Assembly: GCF_002763455.1 (NCBI RefSeq)
Contig: NZ_NIXK01000001.1
Span: forward strand, 1-64,000
Source: Lentibacillus sediminis
Lineage (GTDB): Bacteria; Bacillota; Bacilli; Bacillales; Amphibacillaceae
Direction: 5' to 3'
Length of the DNA: 64,000 bases
A program made the translations under genes and the position numbers. Under the pieces are notes generated by a model. That model ran no database searches and was not told where the DNA came from. It saw nothing but the letters and a program-made list of their open reading frames with translations. This document shows positions 1 through 7,918 of the stretch, piece by piece. Each line of letters opens with the position of its first letter. The first letter of the stretch is position 1.

Positions 1-2
1 AT

Positions 3-620
3 ATTTCTATTCTTACAGAGTACGAGAAGGAGATTGAAAGCAAAGAAATTGAAAAAGTAGTTGGGTTAGATTTTGCGATGGATGGCCTATTTGTCGATAG
101 TGAGGGTGAGAAAGCCAATTACCCTAAGTTTTATCGACAAATGCTTGAAAAATTAGCAAAAGAACAACGTAAACTTTCTCGTAAAAAGAAAGGGTCTTCG
201 AACTGGAATAAACAACGCATTCAGGTAGCTAAAATTCAAGAAAAAGTTGCCAATCAACGTCAGAATTTTCTTCATCATAAATCAAAAAACTTATCGGCGA
301 ATTATGATGCTGTTGTGATTGAAGATTTAGATATGAAAGGGATGTCACAAGCTCTAAAGTTTGGCAAAAGCGTCGCTGATAATGGTTGGGGAATGTTCAC
401 TTCTTTCTTGCAATACAAACTAAAAGAACAAGGGAAACAACTTATCAAAATTGACAAATGGTTCCCGTCCACCAAAACGTGTTCAAATTGTGGTTCAGTA
501 CAAGAAATCAAGTTATCTGAACGTACCTACCAATGTACTTGCGGTCTAAGTCTCCATAGAGATTACAATTCGGCACTCAATATCAAAAAAGAAGGTATTC
601 GCTTATTAGCAAGTACCTAA
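3..620 (+). CDS. tnpB: IS200/IS605-family TnpB (RNA-guided nuclease), 5' truncated by window edge
   Basis: The reading frame is open from base 3, so the gene starts before the window; about 205 C-terminal residues are visible of the usual 360-400. All three RuvC acidic positions are seen: Asp in GLDFAMDG, Glu in VVIEDLDM and Asp in HRDYNSALNI. A zinc ribbon (CSNCG then CTCG) lies between the last two. TnpB proteins are RNA-guided DNA endonucleases, ancestors of Cas12, that use an RNA from the right end of their own element. The internal ATG at 78 is not the true start because the conserved first Asp region begins upstream of it. No frameshift or stop is seen in the visible part, so the protein may be functional. 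Confidence 0.93.
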   Translation: MSILTEYEKEIESKEIEKVVGLDFAMDGLFVDSEGEKANYPKFYRQMLEKLAKEQRKLSRKKKGSSNWNKQRIQVAKIQEKVANQRQNFLHHKSKNLSANYDAVVIEDLDMKGMSQALKFGKSVADNGWGMFTSFLQYKLKEQGKQLIKIDKWFPSTKTCSNCGSVQEIKLSERTYQCTCGLSLHRDYNSALNIKKEGIRLLAST

Positions 621-749
621 TAAAAATATAAACTTTTGGAACAAGAGGGTTAGCTTGATCCATTTCGTCAGCTGCCAAAAGTGGCGATTACCCAAGAAGC
701 CCCCACTTCAAGCTACCCTTAAGGGTGGTAAGTGGTGGGAGTAGTTCAC
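621..749 (+). ncRNA. Right end of the IS605-type element, putative omega (guide) RNA scaffold
   Basis: Directly after the tnpB stop lies a structured end: stem CCACTT (703-708) with AAGTGG (730-735), enclosing the 12-base palindrome ACCCTTAAGGGT (715-726), and ending in GGAGTAGTTCAC (738-749). This is the usual form of an IS200/IS605 right end, where the transposase recognises the hairpin and where the 3' part of the TnpB guide RNA is made. By analogy, the 16-20 bases after 749 would be the current guide sequence. The scaffold boundary and guide length are inferred. Confidence 0.7.
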
Positions 750-940
750 TCTCCTTTTAAAGAAAATAAGAATATACCCGCCAGCGATAATTAAGTTAAA
801 AAAATGGCAATGGGTTCACCTCTCCTCCAGAACTAAAAATTCTGCACCGAACTCTACATAAACCCCAATTACCGGTAAAGCGAGCTATATACTCGACATC
901 ATCGAACACACTCCTTTACCATTAAAGATAGAAACGGAAG
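750..940. other. Intergenic stretch without a recognised gene
   Basis: Between the element's right end and the next ribosome binding site I see no coding frame with a ribosome binding site, no strong hairpin and no clear promoter pair. It is presumably the target-side flank of the insertion and the leader of the next gene. Confidence 0.4.
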
Positions 941-952
941 GAGATGATTTGT

Positions 953-1603
953 GTGAAAGTACTTGTAGTTGGTGCGAACGGCCAAATTGGAAAACATGTG
1001 GTATCACTTCTTCAAGATAGCGACAATTTTGATGCGAAAGCAATGATCCGTAAACAAGAGCAAGTCTCCTATTTTGAGGAATTGGGTGCGGAAACAGCCT
1101 TGGTGGATCTGGAAGGTGAAATTGAGGAAATCGCAAAAGCTGCGGAAGGTGTCGATGCCGTCGTATTCACAGCTGGTTCCGGAGGGCATACCGGGAAAGA
1201 TAAAACGGTCATGATCGATTTGGATGGTGCCGTCAAAACGGTTGAAGCAGCAAAACAAGCCGGCGTGAAACGGTTTGTCATGATCAGTTCCTTTGATACG
1301 AGACGCAAAGCCATCCAGGAAGCGAACGAATCATTTGCCCCGTATGTTGCAGCAAAACATTATGCGGATGAATGGTTGAAAGACGCAGATCTGGATTATA
1401 CGATTATCCACCCGGGCTTCCTCACAAATGATGAAGGAAATAAAAAGGTTACATTTGGAATGGATGTCGAAGCGGGTAAAGTTCCACGCGAAGACATCGC
1501 ACGAACTATTGTCGCCAGTTTAGAAAATGACTCGACGGTTGGTAAAGAATTTCAAGTCGTGGGCGGCAACACGCCAATTAATGAAGCGATTAAATCAGTG
1601 TAA
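953..1603 (+). CDS. NAD(P)-binding atypical SDR (YhfK/YwnB-like NAD(P)H-binding protein)
   Basis: A 216-residue protein beginning VKVLVVGANGQIGKHV, a GxxGxxG Rossmann dinucleotide-binding loop at the extreme N-terminus, followed by alternating beta strands (VDAVVFTAG, VKRFVMISS) and the active-site-region motif YVAAKHYADEWL (YxxxK). Length and pattern fit the small NAD(P)H-binding, NmrA/YhfK-like SDR group, whose substrates are mostly unknown. I place the start at GTG 953, nine bases after AAGGAG (938-943); the in-frame ATG at 944 overlaps that site and would add three residues before the Rossmann strand. A strong terminator follows, so it is likely monocistronic. Confidence 0.85.
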   Translation: MKVLVVGANGQIGKHVVSLLQDSDNFDAKAMIRKQEQVSYFEELGAETALVDLEGEIEEIAKAAEGVDAVVFTAGSGGHTGKDKTVMIDLDGAVKTVEAAKQAGVKRFVMISSFDTRRKAIQEANESFAPYVAAKHYADEWLKDADLDYTIIHPGFLTNDEGNKKVTFGMDVEAGKVPREDIARTIVASLENDSTVGKEFQVVGGNTPINEAIKSV

Positions 1604-1608
1604 GAAGA

Positions 1609-1646
1609 GAAGCGGGCAGTTCAATTGCCCGCTTCATTTTATTTTC
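1609..1646 (+). terminator. Rho-independent terminator after the SDR gene
   Basis: Perfect 10-bp stem GAAGCGGGCA (1609-1618) with TGCCCGCTTC (1626-1635), followed by a T-rich tract. Confidence 0.9.
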
Positions 1647-1770
1647 TCCGATAAAATTCAATTTGCATCTTAAAGCAAAAAGCCTTAATCTGTTTGCCCA
1701 CAATGTTATTTAAAACAGACCGTAAAAAATCTGAAAAAGTTCAAATGATGATACAAAAATTCCCAAAAAT

Positions 1771-1779
1771 GTGTATAAT
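1771..1779 (+). promoter_or_regulatory. Extended -10 promoter candidate for the 1874 gene
   Basis: GTGTATAAT contains an extended -10 (TGTG then TATAAT at 1774-1779). No good -35 hexamer is visible upstream. The leader to the start codon would be about 90 bases. Confidence 0.45.
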
Positions 1780-1873
1780 GAAAGTACAAAAGGTATGAAA
1801 AGATTCAATTACCTGAGTGTTTATCTGAAAGTATACTTAAACCAAATAAGTGGTACTTCCTGGAGGTGAGAAG

Positions 1874-2146
1874 ATGAAAATCAACAAGCTGGCTTATTTG
1901 GTCATGCTAAATGCATTTCTGGGTCTGTTGCTGGTAATATTCATCGATTATGTTACCCAGGCAGTCAACGACATGGAAAACACGTTTGTGATTGGAGGCA
2001 TTTTTCTAGTTGTTGGGTGGCTTTTATTTATCGAACTATTCCGGAGAGTCAACCTCTTCCAGAACAATAAGATGGCTGCATCTGTGAAGTTTGCTGGATA
2101 TGGTTCGTTCGCCGCAGCCATTGCGATTGGTCTGTTTATTATCTGA
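1874..2146 (+). CDS. Small hypothetical membrane protein (three predicted TM segments)
   Basis: A 90-residue protein with three hydrophobic stretches: LAYLVMLNAFLGLLLVIFI (about residues 5-24), FVIGGIFLVVGWLLFIELF (about 36-55) and a C-terminal FAAAIAIGLFII. A short basic/polar hairpin (RRVNLFQNNK) lies between the second and third. The start is ATG 1874, four bases after GGAGGTGAG (1862-1870); an upstream in-frame start would run through this ribosome binding site. I do not recognise the family. It stands alone between a terminator and the convergent DUF2812 gene, so context gives no clue to function. Confidence 0.7.
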   Translation: MKINKLAYLVMLNAFLGLLLVIFIDYVTQAVNDMENTFVIGGIFLVVGWLLFIELFRRVNLFQNNKMAASVKFAGYGSFAAAIAIGLFII

Positions 2147-2198
2147 TCAGGGAGATAAAATTTACCCAGCTGCCGTCATACCAGCAGCTGGATAAATA

Positions 2199-2714
2199 CT
2201 ATTCATTTCTTTCATAGAAACGGATCTTTCTCCTCAGCGCTAGCAGCATATAAACATACAGCAGAATCACCAACGTTGAGAGGACAGTCACAGACACATC
2301 TAAGAAATGCCCATCCCACATAAGCCATATCGGCACCTGTGAAAGGATCAGTATGGAAAATATAAACAAGTACACCCGCATCATCCGCTTATAGGATTCC
2401 ATTACAGACTCCCGATCCGAGTATATTTTTTTAACCCCAGCACGGGACGCATCAGTACGAAAATATTGAAACATATCAGCCCAACCGGTTACATGCTCCC
2501 ACCCTGCATCCTCAAAAACTTGAAAATAATCCTCACTGGTTCTATGCTGAAAATCAATCTGGTATACATACGATTTACTTTTGTCCTCTTCAAAGGTATA
2601 AAGCCCCAGCTTGAATTTTTCCATGTGCAAGCCCTTGGCAGACAGCTCCGTCAGCCAGCGCTCTTCTTTTCCCATCCCTGAAGCTAGAAATAAACGAAAC
2701 TTCCTAATAGCCAC
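2199..2714 (-). CDS. DUF2812 domain-containing membrane protein
   Basis: A 171-residue protein with the DUF2812 signature at its N-terminus (KFRLFLASGMGKEERWLTELSAKG, then YVYQIDF and EDAGWEHV) and two C-terminal membrane segments (VYLFIFSILILSQVPIWLMW and VSVTVLSTLVILLYVYMLLAL). The family is typically encoded next to PadR regulators and acts as a small membrane partner of unknown role. GTG 2714 is chosen as start: it follows GGAGGG by nine bases, whereas starts further upstream sit on or before that site. The gene overlaps the end of the PadR gene by 11 bases, implying translational coupling in a two-gene operon. Confidence 0.85.
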   Translation of the reverse strand: MAIRKFRLFLASGMGKEERWLTELSAKGLHMEKFKLGLYTFEEDKSKSYVYQIDFQHRTSEDYFQVFEDAGWEHVTGWADMFQYFRTDASRAGVKKIYSDRESVMESYKRMMRVYLFIFSILILSQVPIWLMWDGHFLDVSVTVLSTLVILLYVYMLLALRRKIRFYERNE

Positions 2715-3048
2715 TTTCTCCACCCTCCAATTCACTGATGATCCCGGAAGCATTGTTCACCAATGATTCCAGTCTCAGGTATTCTTTTTGAAGTACATCC
2801 TTCCCCAAATCAGTAAGGGAATAATATTTTCGCCGTGCGTCTGAGTCCACGGCAGCCTTTTGAATAATCTGCTGTTTTTCCAGTTTGCTAAGTGCGCCAT
2901 ACAGTGTCCCCGGCCCCATTGTTACCTCACCATTGCTGATTTCTTCCACGTCCTTCATAATTCCATAGCCATGACGGACATGTCTCAGCGAAAGTAAGAT
3001 GTAATAAGTGGCCTGGGAGAGCGGCAAAAAGGCTTCCGGCTCTTTCAT
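2704..3048 (-). CDS. PadR family transcriptional regulator
   Basis: A 114-residue regulator with the PadR winged helix: ATYYILLSLRHVRHGYGIMKDVEEISNGEVTMGPGTLYGALSKLEKQ, including the typical HGYGIM and GTLYGAL motifs, then a beta-wing (DARRKYYSLTDLGKDVL) and a short C-terminal helix for dimer formation. Family members are usually repressors that sense small ligands and control their own operon. It is the first gene of a two-gene unit with the DUF2812 protein. A good promoter (TTGCCA, 17-base spacer, TATTAT) lies 50-75 bases upstream with dyad elements around its -10 region, consistent with autoregulation. Confidence 0.92.
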   Translation of the reverse strand: MKEPEAFLPLSQATYYILLSLRHVRHGYGIMKDVEEISNGEVTMGPGTLYGALSKLEKQQIIQKAAVDSDARRKYYSLTDLGKDVLQKEYLRLESLVNNASGIISELEGGESGY

Positions 3049-3065
3049 CGCTTCACCTGCTTTGT

Positions 3066-3125
3066 TGTATCGTGAGTCAATGTATCGTATGTCGATATAA
3101 TAGCATAAAAGGATTATTGTGGCAA
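3066..3125 (-). promoter_or_regulatory. Promoter and putative PadR operator
   Basis: Minus strand: -35 TTGCCA (3125-3120), 17-base spacer, -10 TATTAT (3102-3097). Overlapping and following the -10 are TATCG and CGATA half sites (TATCGACATACGATA), with a further CGATA copy downstream near 3070. The dyad next to a PadR gene suggests a self-repression operator; this is inference. Confidence 0.6.
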
Positions 3126-3298
3126 TAGTATTTCACAAAAAATCCACCCATCCAGCCAACCGACGATACTGCTTTAATAGATGGATCATTCCTCCTCTTT
3201 ATTCACTTAGCCTGTCTTTCAGGAAAAAAGAGGAATTTTTATTAAAGTGTCGAACTAGTATACTAAAGTAAGAAAAATTTAAAAAGGTAGGTAAAACC

Positions 3299-3646
3299 GT
3301 GAAAAAGTTTCTTATTATCTGCGTGGTAGCCGCTAGTCTACTGACTGGGTGTTACGAAGGGGAGAATAACAAGGAATACAGCACCCTGCTGGCCGACGAA
3401 GATGGCAGGTACGGATTATATATCGTGACAGAGGATGAAGAAGATGCCTTTACAACTGAGTCATTGCTTGAACACGGTATTCGCCCTCCCATAATTGAAA
3501 AAACACTGATCCAACCGCCAGAAGACCCGAAATTGGAAGTGGATGAGTATCCTACCTATATGGTATTTGATACTGAGAACAAGATCTTTGAAACGACTAG
3601 TAAAGAAGAGGTCATTGATTTTATTTTGGAAAAACAGGAAGAATAG
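3299..3646 (+). CDS. Small putative lipoprotein, unknown function
   Basis: A 115-residue protein starting at GTG 3299 with a lipoprotein signal: KKFLIICVVAASLLTGCYEG, where LLTGC is the lipobox and the Cys at about residue 18 would be lipidated. The mature part is acidic (EGENNKEYSTLLADEDGRYG, EDEEDAF) and ends with a predicted alpha/beta region (YPTYMVFDTENKIFETTSKEEVIDFILEK). I do not recognise the family; the C-terminal pattern recalls small periplasmic-facing lipoproteins of Bacillus. It is likely anchored on the outer face of the membrane. A strong terminator follows and the neighbours are convergent or divergent, so it is monocistronic. Confidence 0.75.
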   Translation: MKKFLIICVVAASLLTGCYEGENNKEYSTLLADEDGRYGLYIVTEDEEDAFTTESLLEHGIRPPIIEKTLIQPPEDPKLEVDEYPTYMVFDTENKIFETTSKEEVIDFILEKQEE

Positions 3647-3648
3647 AT

Positions 3649-3690
3649 AAAAACCCTGCGCATTCCAATACCCATGCGCAGGGTTTTTGT
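3649..3690 (+). terminator. Terminator after the lipoprotein gene
   Basis: Twelve-bp stem AAACCCTGCGCA (3651-3662) with TGCGCAGGGTTT (3675-3686) and a T tract. Confidence 0.93.
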
Positions 3691-3717
3691 GCTAAAGTTA
3701 TATCTTGCAAATAAAAG

Positions 3718-3808
3718 AACCCATTTTGAAAAAAGATTAATCAAAATGGGTTCCAATTCATCCCTTGTCTTTTAAAAATTGGCTTATCAAACTTCGATAA
3801 GCCAATTC
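3718..3808. terminator. Two further stem-loops between convergent genes
   Basis: Stem AACCCATTTTGA (3718-3729) with TCAAAATGGGTT (3741-3752), and stem AATTGGCTTATC (3777-3788) with GATAAGCCAATT (3796-3807). The second is well placed to end the minus-strand bstA/yfiT transcript. Three stem-loops in a 170-base convergent gap is more than needed. Confidence 0.75.
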
Positions 3809-3821
3809 CATACACATTGTA

Positions 3822-4331
3822 TTATTTGGATAATGCGATTTTTATATGGGCTAAGTGGTGCTCTTCGTGCCAAGCTAATTTTGCAACTTTTTCTGCAACC
3901 GTTATTTTACCGTTTGTCTGGTGAGTAAAAGCTCGATCTAATTGTTCTTCAGTTAAACTATACCCTAAAGATACGATGCGCTCATTTATACCTTCCAGCA
4001 ATTTAATAGAAGTTTCTACAGGAAGTTCTGTATCCGGTTGAATGGCCCACTTTTCTTGATCAAAAGCTGGTACTGTTGGGTTCTCATCTGTTAAAGCCAG
4101 CTTCAAACGTTGATACATGTTAAGCTGAGAATCTGCAATGTGATGAACAAGCCCGCGAACTGTCCAGCTGCCATCACGATATGTTCTGCTTAATTCCTCA
4201 TTACTTAATGAGTCAACAGTTTCTCTTAATCGATTCGTGTAAGTTTCGATTTCCTTAAGCCATCCCTGGATATGTTCTAATGATACTTTTTTAGGAACTT
4301 GTAATTTCCCAATTGGATATTTTACATCCAT
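3822..4331 (-). CDS. bstA: Bacillithiol S-transferase / DinB-like metal-dependent protein (YfiT)
   Basis: A 169-residue DinB/YfiT four-helix protein. The three metal-ligand histidines expected of the family are present: one in GLVHHIADSQ and two in WHEEHHLAHI near the C-terminus. The N-terminal YPIGKLQVPKKV and the WTVRGLVHH segment are typical of B. subtilis YfiT (BstA), which conjugates the low-molecular-weight thiol bacillithiol to electrophiles and antibiotics in the cytosol. Length matches the family. It is transcribed alone towards the lipoprotein gene with a stem-loop between them. The assignment to bacillithiol transfer rests on family similarity, not on a visible substrate motif. Confidence 0.88.
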   Translation of the reverse strand: MDVKYPIGKLQVPKKVSLEHIQGWLKEIETYTNRLRETVDSLSNEELSRTYRDGSWTVRGLVHHIADSQLNMYQRLKLALTDENPTVPAFDQEKWAIQPDTELPVETSIKLLEGINERIVSLGYSLTEEQLDRAFTHQTNGKITVAEKVAKLAWHEEHHLAHIKIALSK

Positions 4332-4427
4332 TTTTAATCACCTTTCCCTCTTTGTTATCATCCACCCTATATTTTAACATAAATAACTAACCCTACCGCA
4401 ACATGTCAGCTGCATACTCCAAAAAGC

Positions 4428-5663
4428 CTAAGCCCGAATCCATTTCCAAATCTCACCGGGCGTAGCATTTTTTCCGTACATTAGAATGCCAGTTTTGAAG
4501 ATTTTTCCTGCCAGTTTCATGAAGATCCAGACACTTACCACAAGAATTGCCAGGGCAATCACAATCTCTATCCACGGCCATTCCTCCATCGTGGCCAGGC
4601 GAAGCAGGATCACACCTGGAGAGGTGAACGGGATATAAGTGCCGACTTGTGCCATTAGACCGGTCGGGTTGCTTAATACCGGGCCGATGAAGATAAATGG
4701 CAGGAATGGCAGCATCATCACCATGCCCTGAAAATTCCCGGCGGTGGAAATGTCCGCCATGGTCGCGCCAATGCCCACAAAGATCGTTGCAAATAGCAAG
4801 TAGCCTAGGATTGCGATGCCCACGAGCAGAATGAGTTCAGGCACAAACAGGTATTCCAGAACCGGTATATCCAACCGCCAGATGGCTAGTGGCAGCACAA
4901 CGGCAATGAAAACAGCCACCTGAATCAGGCCAAGCAGGAAGTAACCGATAATTTTTCCTTGCATCAATTCATTCGGTGTTAAAGAAGAGAGAATGATTTC
5001 TGCAATTTTATCCTTTTTCTCCTGGGAGGCGCTTTGGAAAATTGCCATCCCGGAGAAGACAATCGAAAGCATGATAATCCCCGCGAACGCTCCGGGTACG
5101 AGGCGTTCCAGCATCATACCGGATATGCCACCTTCAGAAGTTTCAGTTGTGCCGCCGTCACCTGCAGCTAATTCCTCCGCGGTCGTCTCCTGGAAATTCA
5201 CGCCCTGGGTTACTGCAGCCATTTCCTCTTCAGACAGTCCGAGCTGCTGCAGTTGCAGCGCCTGCAGTGGACCGGCTAATGCCTGCAGCTGGCCGGAGAA
5301 CGACTGGCCGACGCCCTCGCTCGTATAAACTGGCACGGTTCCGCTTTCAGCTACTCGATCATCGAGGATAACATAAGCGGTATTCTCCGCATCCGCCAGC
5401 GCACTGCCGATTTCCGATTCCGCTATGTCCGTTTGCTGCATATCCCACGGAAACTCCGCCTGGTTTACGGTTTCTTCCAGCATCTCATATACACCAAGCT
5501 GATCTTGGACAAACACCGTGGTGGTGCTGGAATCATCATCCGACCCGCCGAAAATGGTCGGAGCCATAAAGAAAAACAGAAAAATCGCCGGGGTTAAAAA
5601 TAGGCCGATAATGTATGATTTGTTCTTGATATTCCGCTTAACTTCCCATCTGGCAACTTTCAT
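4428..5663 (-). CDS. yhcI: ABC-2 type permease, NatB/YhcI-like (last gene of yhc-type operon)
   Basis: A 411-residue ABC-2 membrane protein: N-terminal MKVARWEVKRNIKNKS then a first TM segment (YIIGLFLTPAIFLFFFMAP), a large extracytoplasmic domain of about 200 residues rich in Thr, Gln and acidic residues, and five or six C-terminal TM segments. This is the architecture of NatB-type exporters. ATG 5663 is chosen because the upstream ATPase stops at 5668, four bases away, and GGTGAG lies at the right distance; longer starts would run antiparallel over the ATPase end. Together with the two ATPase genes and the small permease upstream it matches the B. subtilis yhcEFGHI layout. Substrate unknown; family precedents are sodium or drug/peptide export. 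Confidence 0.85.
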   Translation of the reverse strand: MKVARWEVKRNIKNKSYIIGLFLTPAIFLFFFMAPTIFGGSDDDSSTTTVFVQDQLGVYEMLEETVNQAEFPWDMQQTDIAESEIGSALADAENTAYVILDDRVAESGTVPVYTSEGVGQSFSGQLQALAGPLQALQLQQLGLSEEEMAAVTQGVNFQETTAEELAAGDGGTTETSEGGISGMMLERLVPGAFAGIIMLSIVFSGMAIFQSASQEKKDKIAEIILSSLTPNELMQGKIIGYFLLGLIQVAVFIAVVLPLAIWRLDIPVLEYLFVPELILLVGIAILGYLLFATIFVGIGATMADISTAGNFQGMVMMLPFLPFIFIGPVLSNPTGLMAQVGTYIPFTSPGVILLRLATMEEWPWIEIVIALAILVVSVWIFMKLAGKIFKTGILMYGKNATPGEIWKWIRA

Positions 5664-5667
5664 TGTG

Positions 5668-6612
5668 TTACGCACTGATCTCACCAGCTTCCTTGAGCAT
5701 ATTTTTGTCTGTTGCAATATCAATGAATATCTCATGCAGCGAAATGCGGTCGATCGATAATTCCTGAATGACCAGGTGATCCGGCAAGTTTTTCAGCCAG
5801 ACGGACGGCTGGACATCTTTGCTTAAATAGAGGATGGACCGGTCTTCCTCCTGTTCGACACGCTGCACTTCAGGCAAACGCTCCAGTTCCGCTCGTTCAT
5901 TGCGGCCGCGAATGGTACACTTGAAATTGGCATACTCGGTTTTTACATCATCCATCGTTCCATAAATCACTTTCTGGCCCCGGTGGATCAGAAACAGCCG
6001 GTCGGCCATCTCCTCGACCAGGTTCATCTGATGGGAGGACAAAAGAATTGCGGTTCCTTTTTCTGCCAGAAGGCGGATTTCCTTTTTAAATAGCTCCTGG
6101 CTAACAGGGTCCAGCCCGGAAAAAGGTTCATCAAGGATCAACAGCTCCGGCTCATGGATGATCGATGCGATGAATTGCACTTTTTGCCCCATCCCTTTGG
6201 ATAGTTCCTCGACGGATACTTTTTCTTTTCCTTCCAGATCAAATTTCTTCAAATACTCCAGTGCTCGTTCGCGTGCCTTATCGAGCGGATAGTCTTTTAG
6301 TTCTGCCAGATAAAGCAGGATATCCATCACCTTAACGTTTTTGTACAACCCGCGTTCCTCCGGCAAATAGCCGATCTTATGCCGTGGGATTTCCTGGGCG
6401 GCATTGTTCTGAAAGGTAATTGTGCCTGCGTCTGGATACATAATCCCCATAATATTGCGGATGGTTGTCGATTTCCCTGCACCATTCGGGCCGAGGATCG
6501 CCATAATTTCCCCTTTGCGCACATCAAAGGTGATGTCTGAGATGATCTCTTTGTTCTTAAACGATTTTCCTAATCCTTCTACAGCTAACATCGTCTCCAT
6601 GTTTCTACTCAT
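5668..6612 (-). CDS. yhcH: ABC transporter ATP-binding protein, NatA/YhcH-like
   Basis: About 314 residues with Walker A GPNGAGKST, Q-loop region, ABC signature LSKGMGQKV, Walker B LLILDEPFSG and switch His in SSHQMNLVEEM. A C-terminal DUF4162-type domain (IRGRNERAELERLPEVQRVEQEE) is usual for NatA-type subunits pairing with NatB-type permeases. The stop of the upstream ATPase gene overlaps ATG 6612 (ATGAGTAG); ATG 6600 is an alternative start 12 bases past GAGAGG. It sits in a tight five-gene unit and most likely energises the large permease that follows. Confidence 0.9.
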   Translation of the reverse strand: MSRNMETMLAVEGLGKSFKNKEIISDITFDVRKGEIMAILGPNGAGKSTTIRNIMGIMYPDAGTITFQNNAAQEIPRHKIGYLPEERGLYKNVKVMDILLYLAELKDYPLDKARERALEYLKKFDLEGKEKVSVEELSKGMGQKVQFIASIIHEPELLILDEPFSGLDPVSQELFKKEIRLLAEKGTAILLSSHQMNLVEEMADRLFLIHRGQKVIYGTMDDVKTEYANFKCTIRGRNERAELERLPEVQRVEQEEDRSILYLSKDVQPSVWLKNLPDHLVIQELSIDRISLHEIFIDIATDKNMLKEAGEISA

Positions 6613-7465
6613 CCTCTCTAGTTAATAACAGTGTCATAACTTCTTCCAGCTCGAGGCCTGCTTGATTGGCTACGGGCAGCTGATGTTCCCGGAAAAACTG
6701 CTCTGCCAGCGCCGGCTGATTGGAGATGACTTGCCATGTGCCGCGGTTGACCTCTCCGGGGATTTGAGTATCCGGCAGTTCAGAACCGAACCAATAGCGC
6801 TTATAACCCTCCAGCAACTCCTCTTTCTCAAAATGGCCGATCGCTTTCCCGCTTTGTAGTACGTATAAATAGTCAGCAAGTTTCATAATATTTTCCGACT
6901 GATGGCTGGCCATGATGATCGCCCGCTCGCCCTGATCCATCCACTCCGCCAGAATGTCCATCAGGTTCTTCTTGGAAGGGATATCCATGGCAGTGGTTGG
7001 CTCATCCAGCAGCAGGAGCGGCGCATTGCGCGGGACAGTGAGCGCAAGCGTTAGCTTTTGCTGCAGACCCTCTGACAGCTTGCTGTAGCGCTTGGTTAAC
7101 GGCACATCTAACATTGAAATCATTTCTATGAACAATTCCTCATCCCAATTTGGGTACAGCGGGGAAATCAGATCCTTTAACGCATTTCCTGTGAAGGGGT
7201 CCCAGCCAACTTGCCGCTGCGGCTGATAGGCAACCTGCTGCTTCCAGTTTTCGTCCGCTCCCTGCACATTTTTCTGGAAAATATTGATCAGCCCTTCATC
7301 GGGAGCGGCTAGGTTCATCATCAGCTTCAGAAGTGTACTTTTCCCGGAGCCGTTATTTCCCACAAGGGCGGTGATCGTGCCAGGCTCGATTGTCAGATCA
7401 ACCGGACCGAGATGGAATTCATCCACTTTCTTTTTCACCTGTTTGATTTCAGCAAATGGCTGCAT
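6605..7465 (-). CDS. yhcG: ABC transporter ATP-binding protein, YhcG/YtrB-like
   Basis: A 286-residue ATPase: Walker A GNNGSGKST, signature LSEGLQQKLTL, Walker B LLLLDEPTT and switch His MASHQSENIM. A roughly 80-residue C-terminal extension follows (YRYWFGSELPD onward). This type of ATPase is usually coded next to a YtrA/YhcF-type GntR regulator and a small permease. It begins three bases after the regulator's stop and overlaps the next ATPase gene by eight bases. Having two different ATPases and two different permeases in one operon suggests either two exporters or a heteromeric one. Confidence 0.88.
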   Translation of the reverse strand: MQPFAEIKQVKKKVDEFHLGPVDLTIEPGTITALVGNNGSGKSTLLKLMMNLAAPDEGLINIFQKNVQGADENWKQQVAYQPQRQVGWDPFTGNALKDLISPLYPNWDEELFIEMISMLDVPLTKRYSKLSEGLQQKLTLALTVPRNAPLLLLDEPTTAMDIPSKKNLMDILAEWMDQGERAIIMASHQSENIMKLADYLYVLQSGKAIGHFEKEELLEGYKRYWFGSELPDTQIPGEVNRGTWQVISNQPALAEQFFREHQLPVANQAGLELEEVMTLLLTREDE

Positions 7466-7468
7466 TGG

Positions 7469-7858
7469 TTACTCTCCTTTCTTCCGGCGCAGAATTTCCT
7501 GGAAAATTTCATTGATCTGCGCAGGTGTATAGTCATAGTTGATAGCCGTTTCCACCGCTTGCTCGAGACTTTCATAGACAGCACTGACTTTAACTTGGTG
7601 TTTCATGGAATCCTCGACTTCAGCAACAAACGTGCCCTTGCCTTGGGTGGTCTGGATGAATCCCTGATATTCCAGATTTTGATAGGCGCGCCGGATGGTG
7701 ATCACACTGATTTCCAGATCCTTGGCCAACATTCGGATGGAAGGAAGAGGCGAGCCTGCCGGAAGCTGACCGCCAGCAATCAGGGCCTTTAGCTGCTTTT
7801 CAATTTGATGGTAGATTGGTTCACGTGAATCTTTGGATAAGCGAATGGGCAGGTGCAA
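7469..7858 (-). CDS. yhcF: GntR family regulator, YhcF/YtrA subfamily
   Basis: A 129-residue protein with an N-terminal GntR winged helix (REPIYHQIEKQLKALIAGGQLPAGSPLPSIRMLAKDLEISVITIRRAYQNLEYQGFIQTTQGKGTFVAE) and only a short C-terminal helical tail instead of the usual large ligand domain. That is the YtrA/YhcF subfamily, which represses its own ABC transporter operon and is induced by cell-wall-active compounds in known cases. It is the second gene of the operon. An imperfect dyad at 8707-8730 over the operon promoter is the likely binding site (inferred). Confidence 0.92.
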   Translation of the reverse strand: MHLPIRLSKDSREPIYHQIEKQLKALIAGGQLPAGSPLPSIRMLAKDLEISVITIRRAYQNLEYQGFIQTTQGKGTFVAEVEDSMKHQVKVSAVYESLEQAVETAINYDYTPAQINEIFQEILRRKKGE

Positions 7859-7918
7859 GGCAGCCCCTCCTTTCTTCCTTCTAAAAGTGCTGCACTGGTT
7901 GGGAGATAATCCTTCTGC

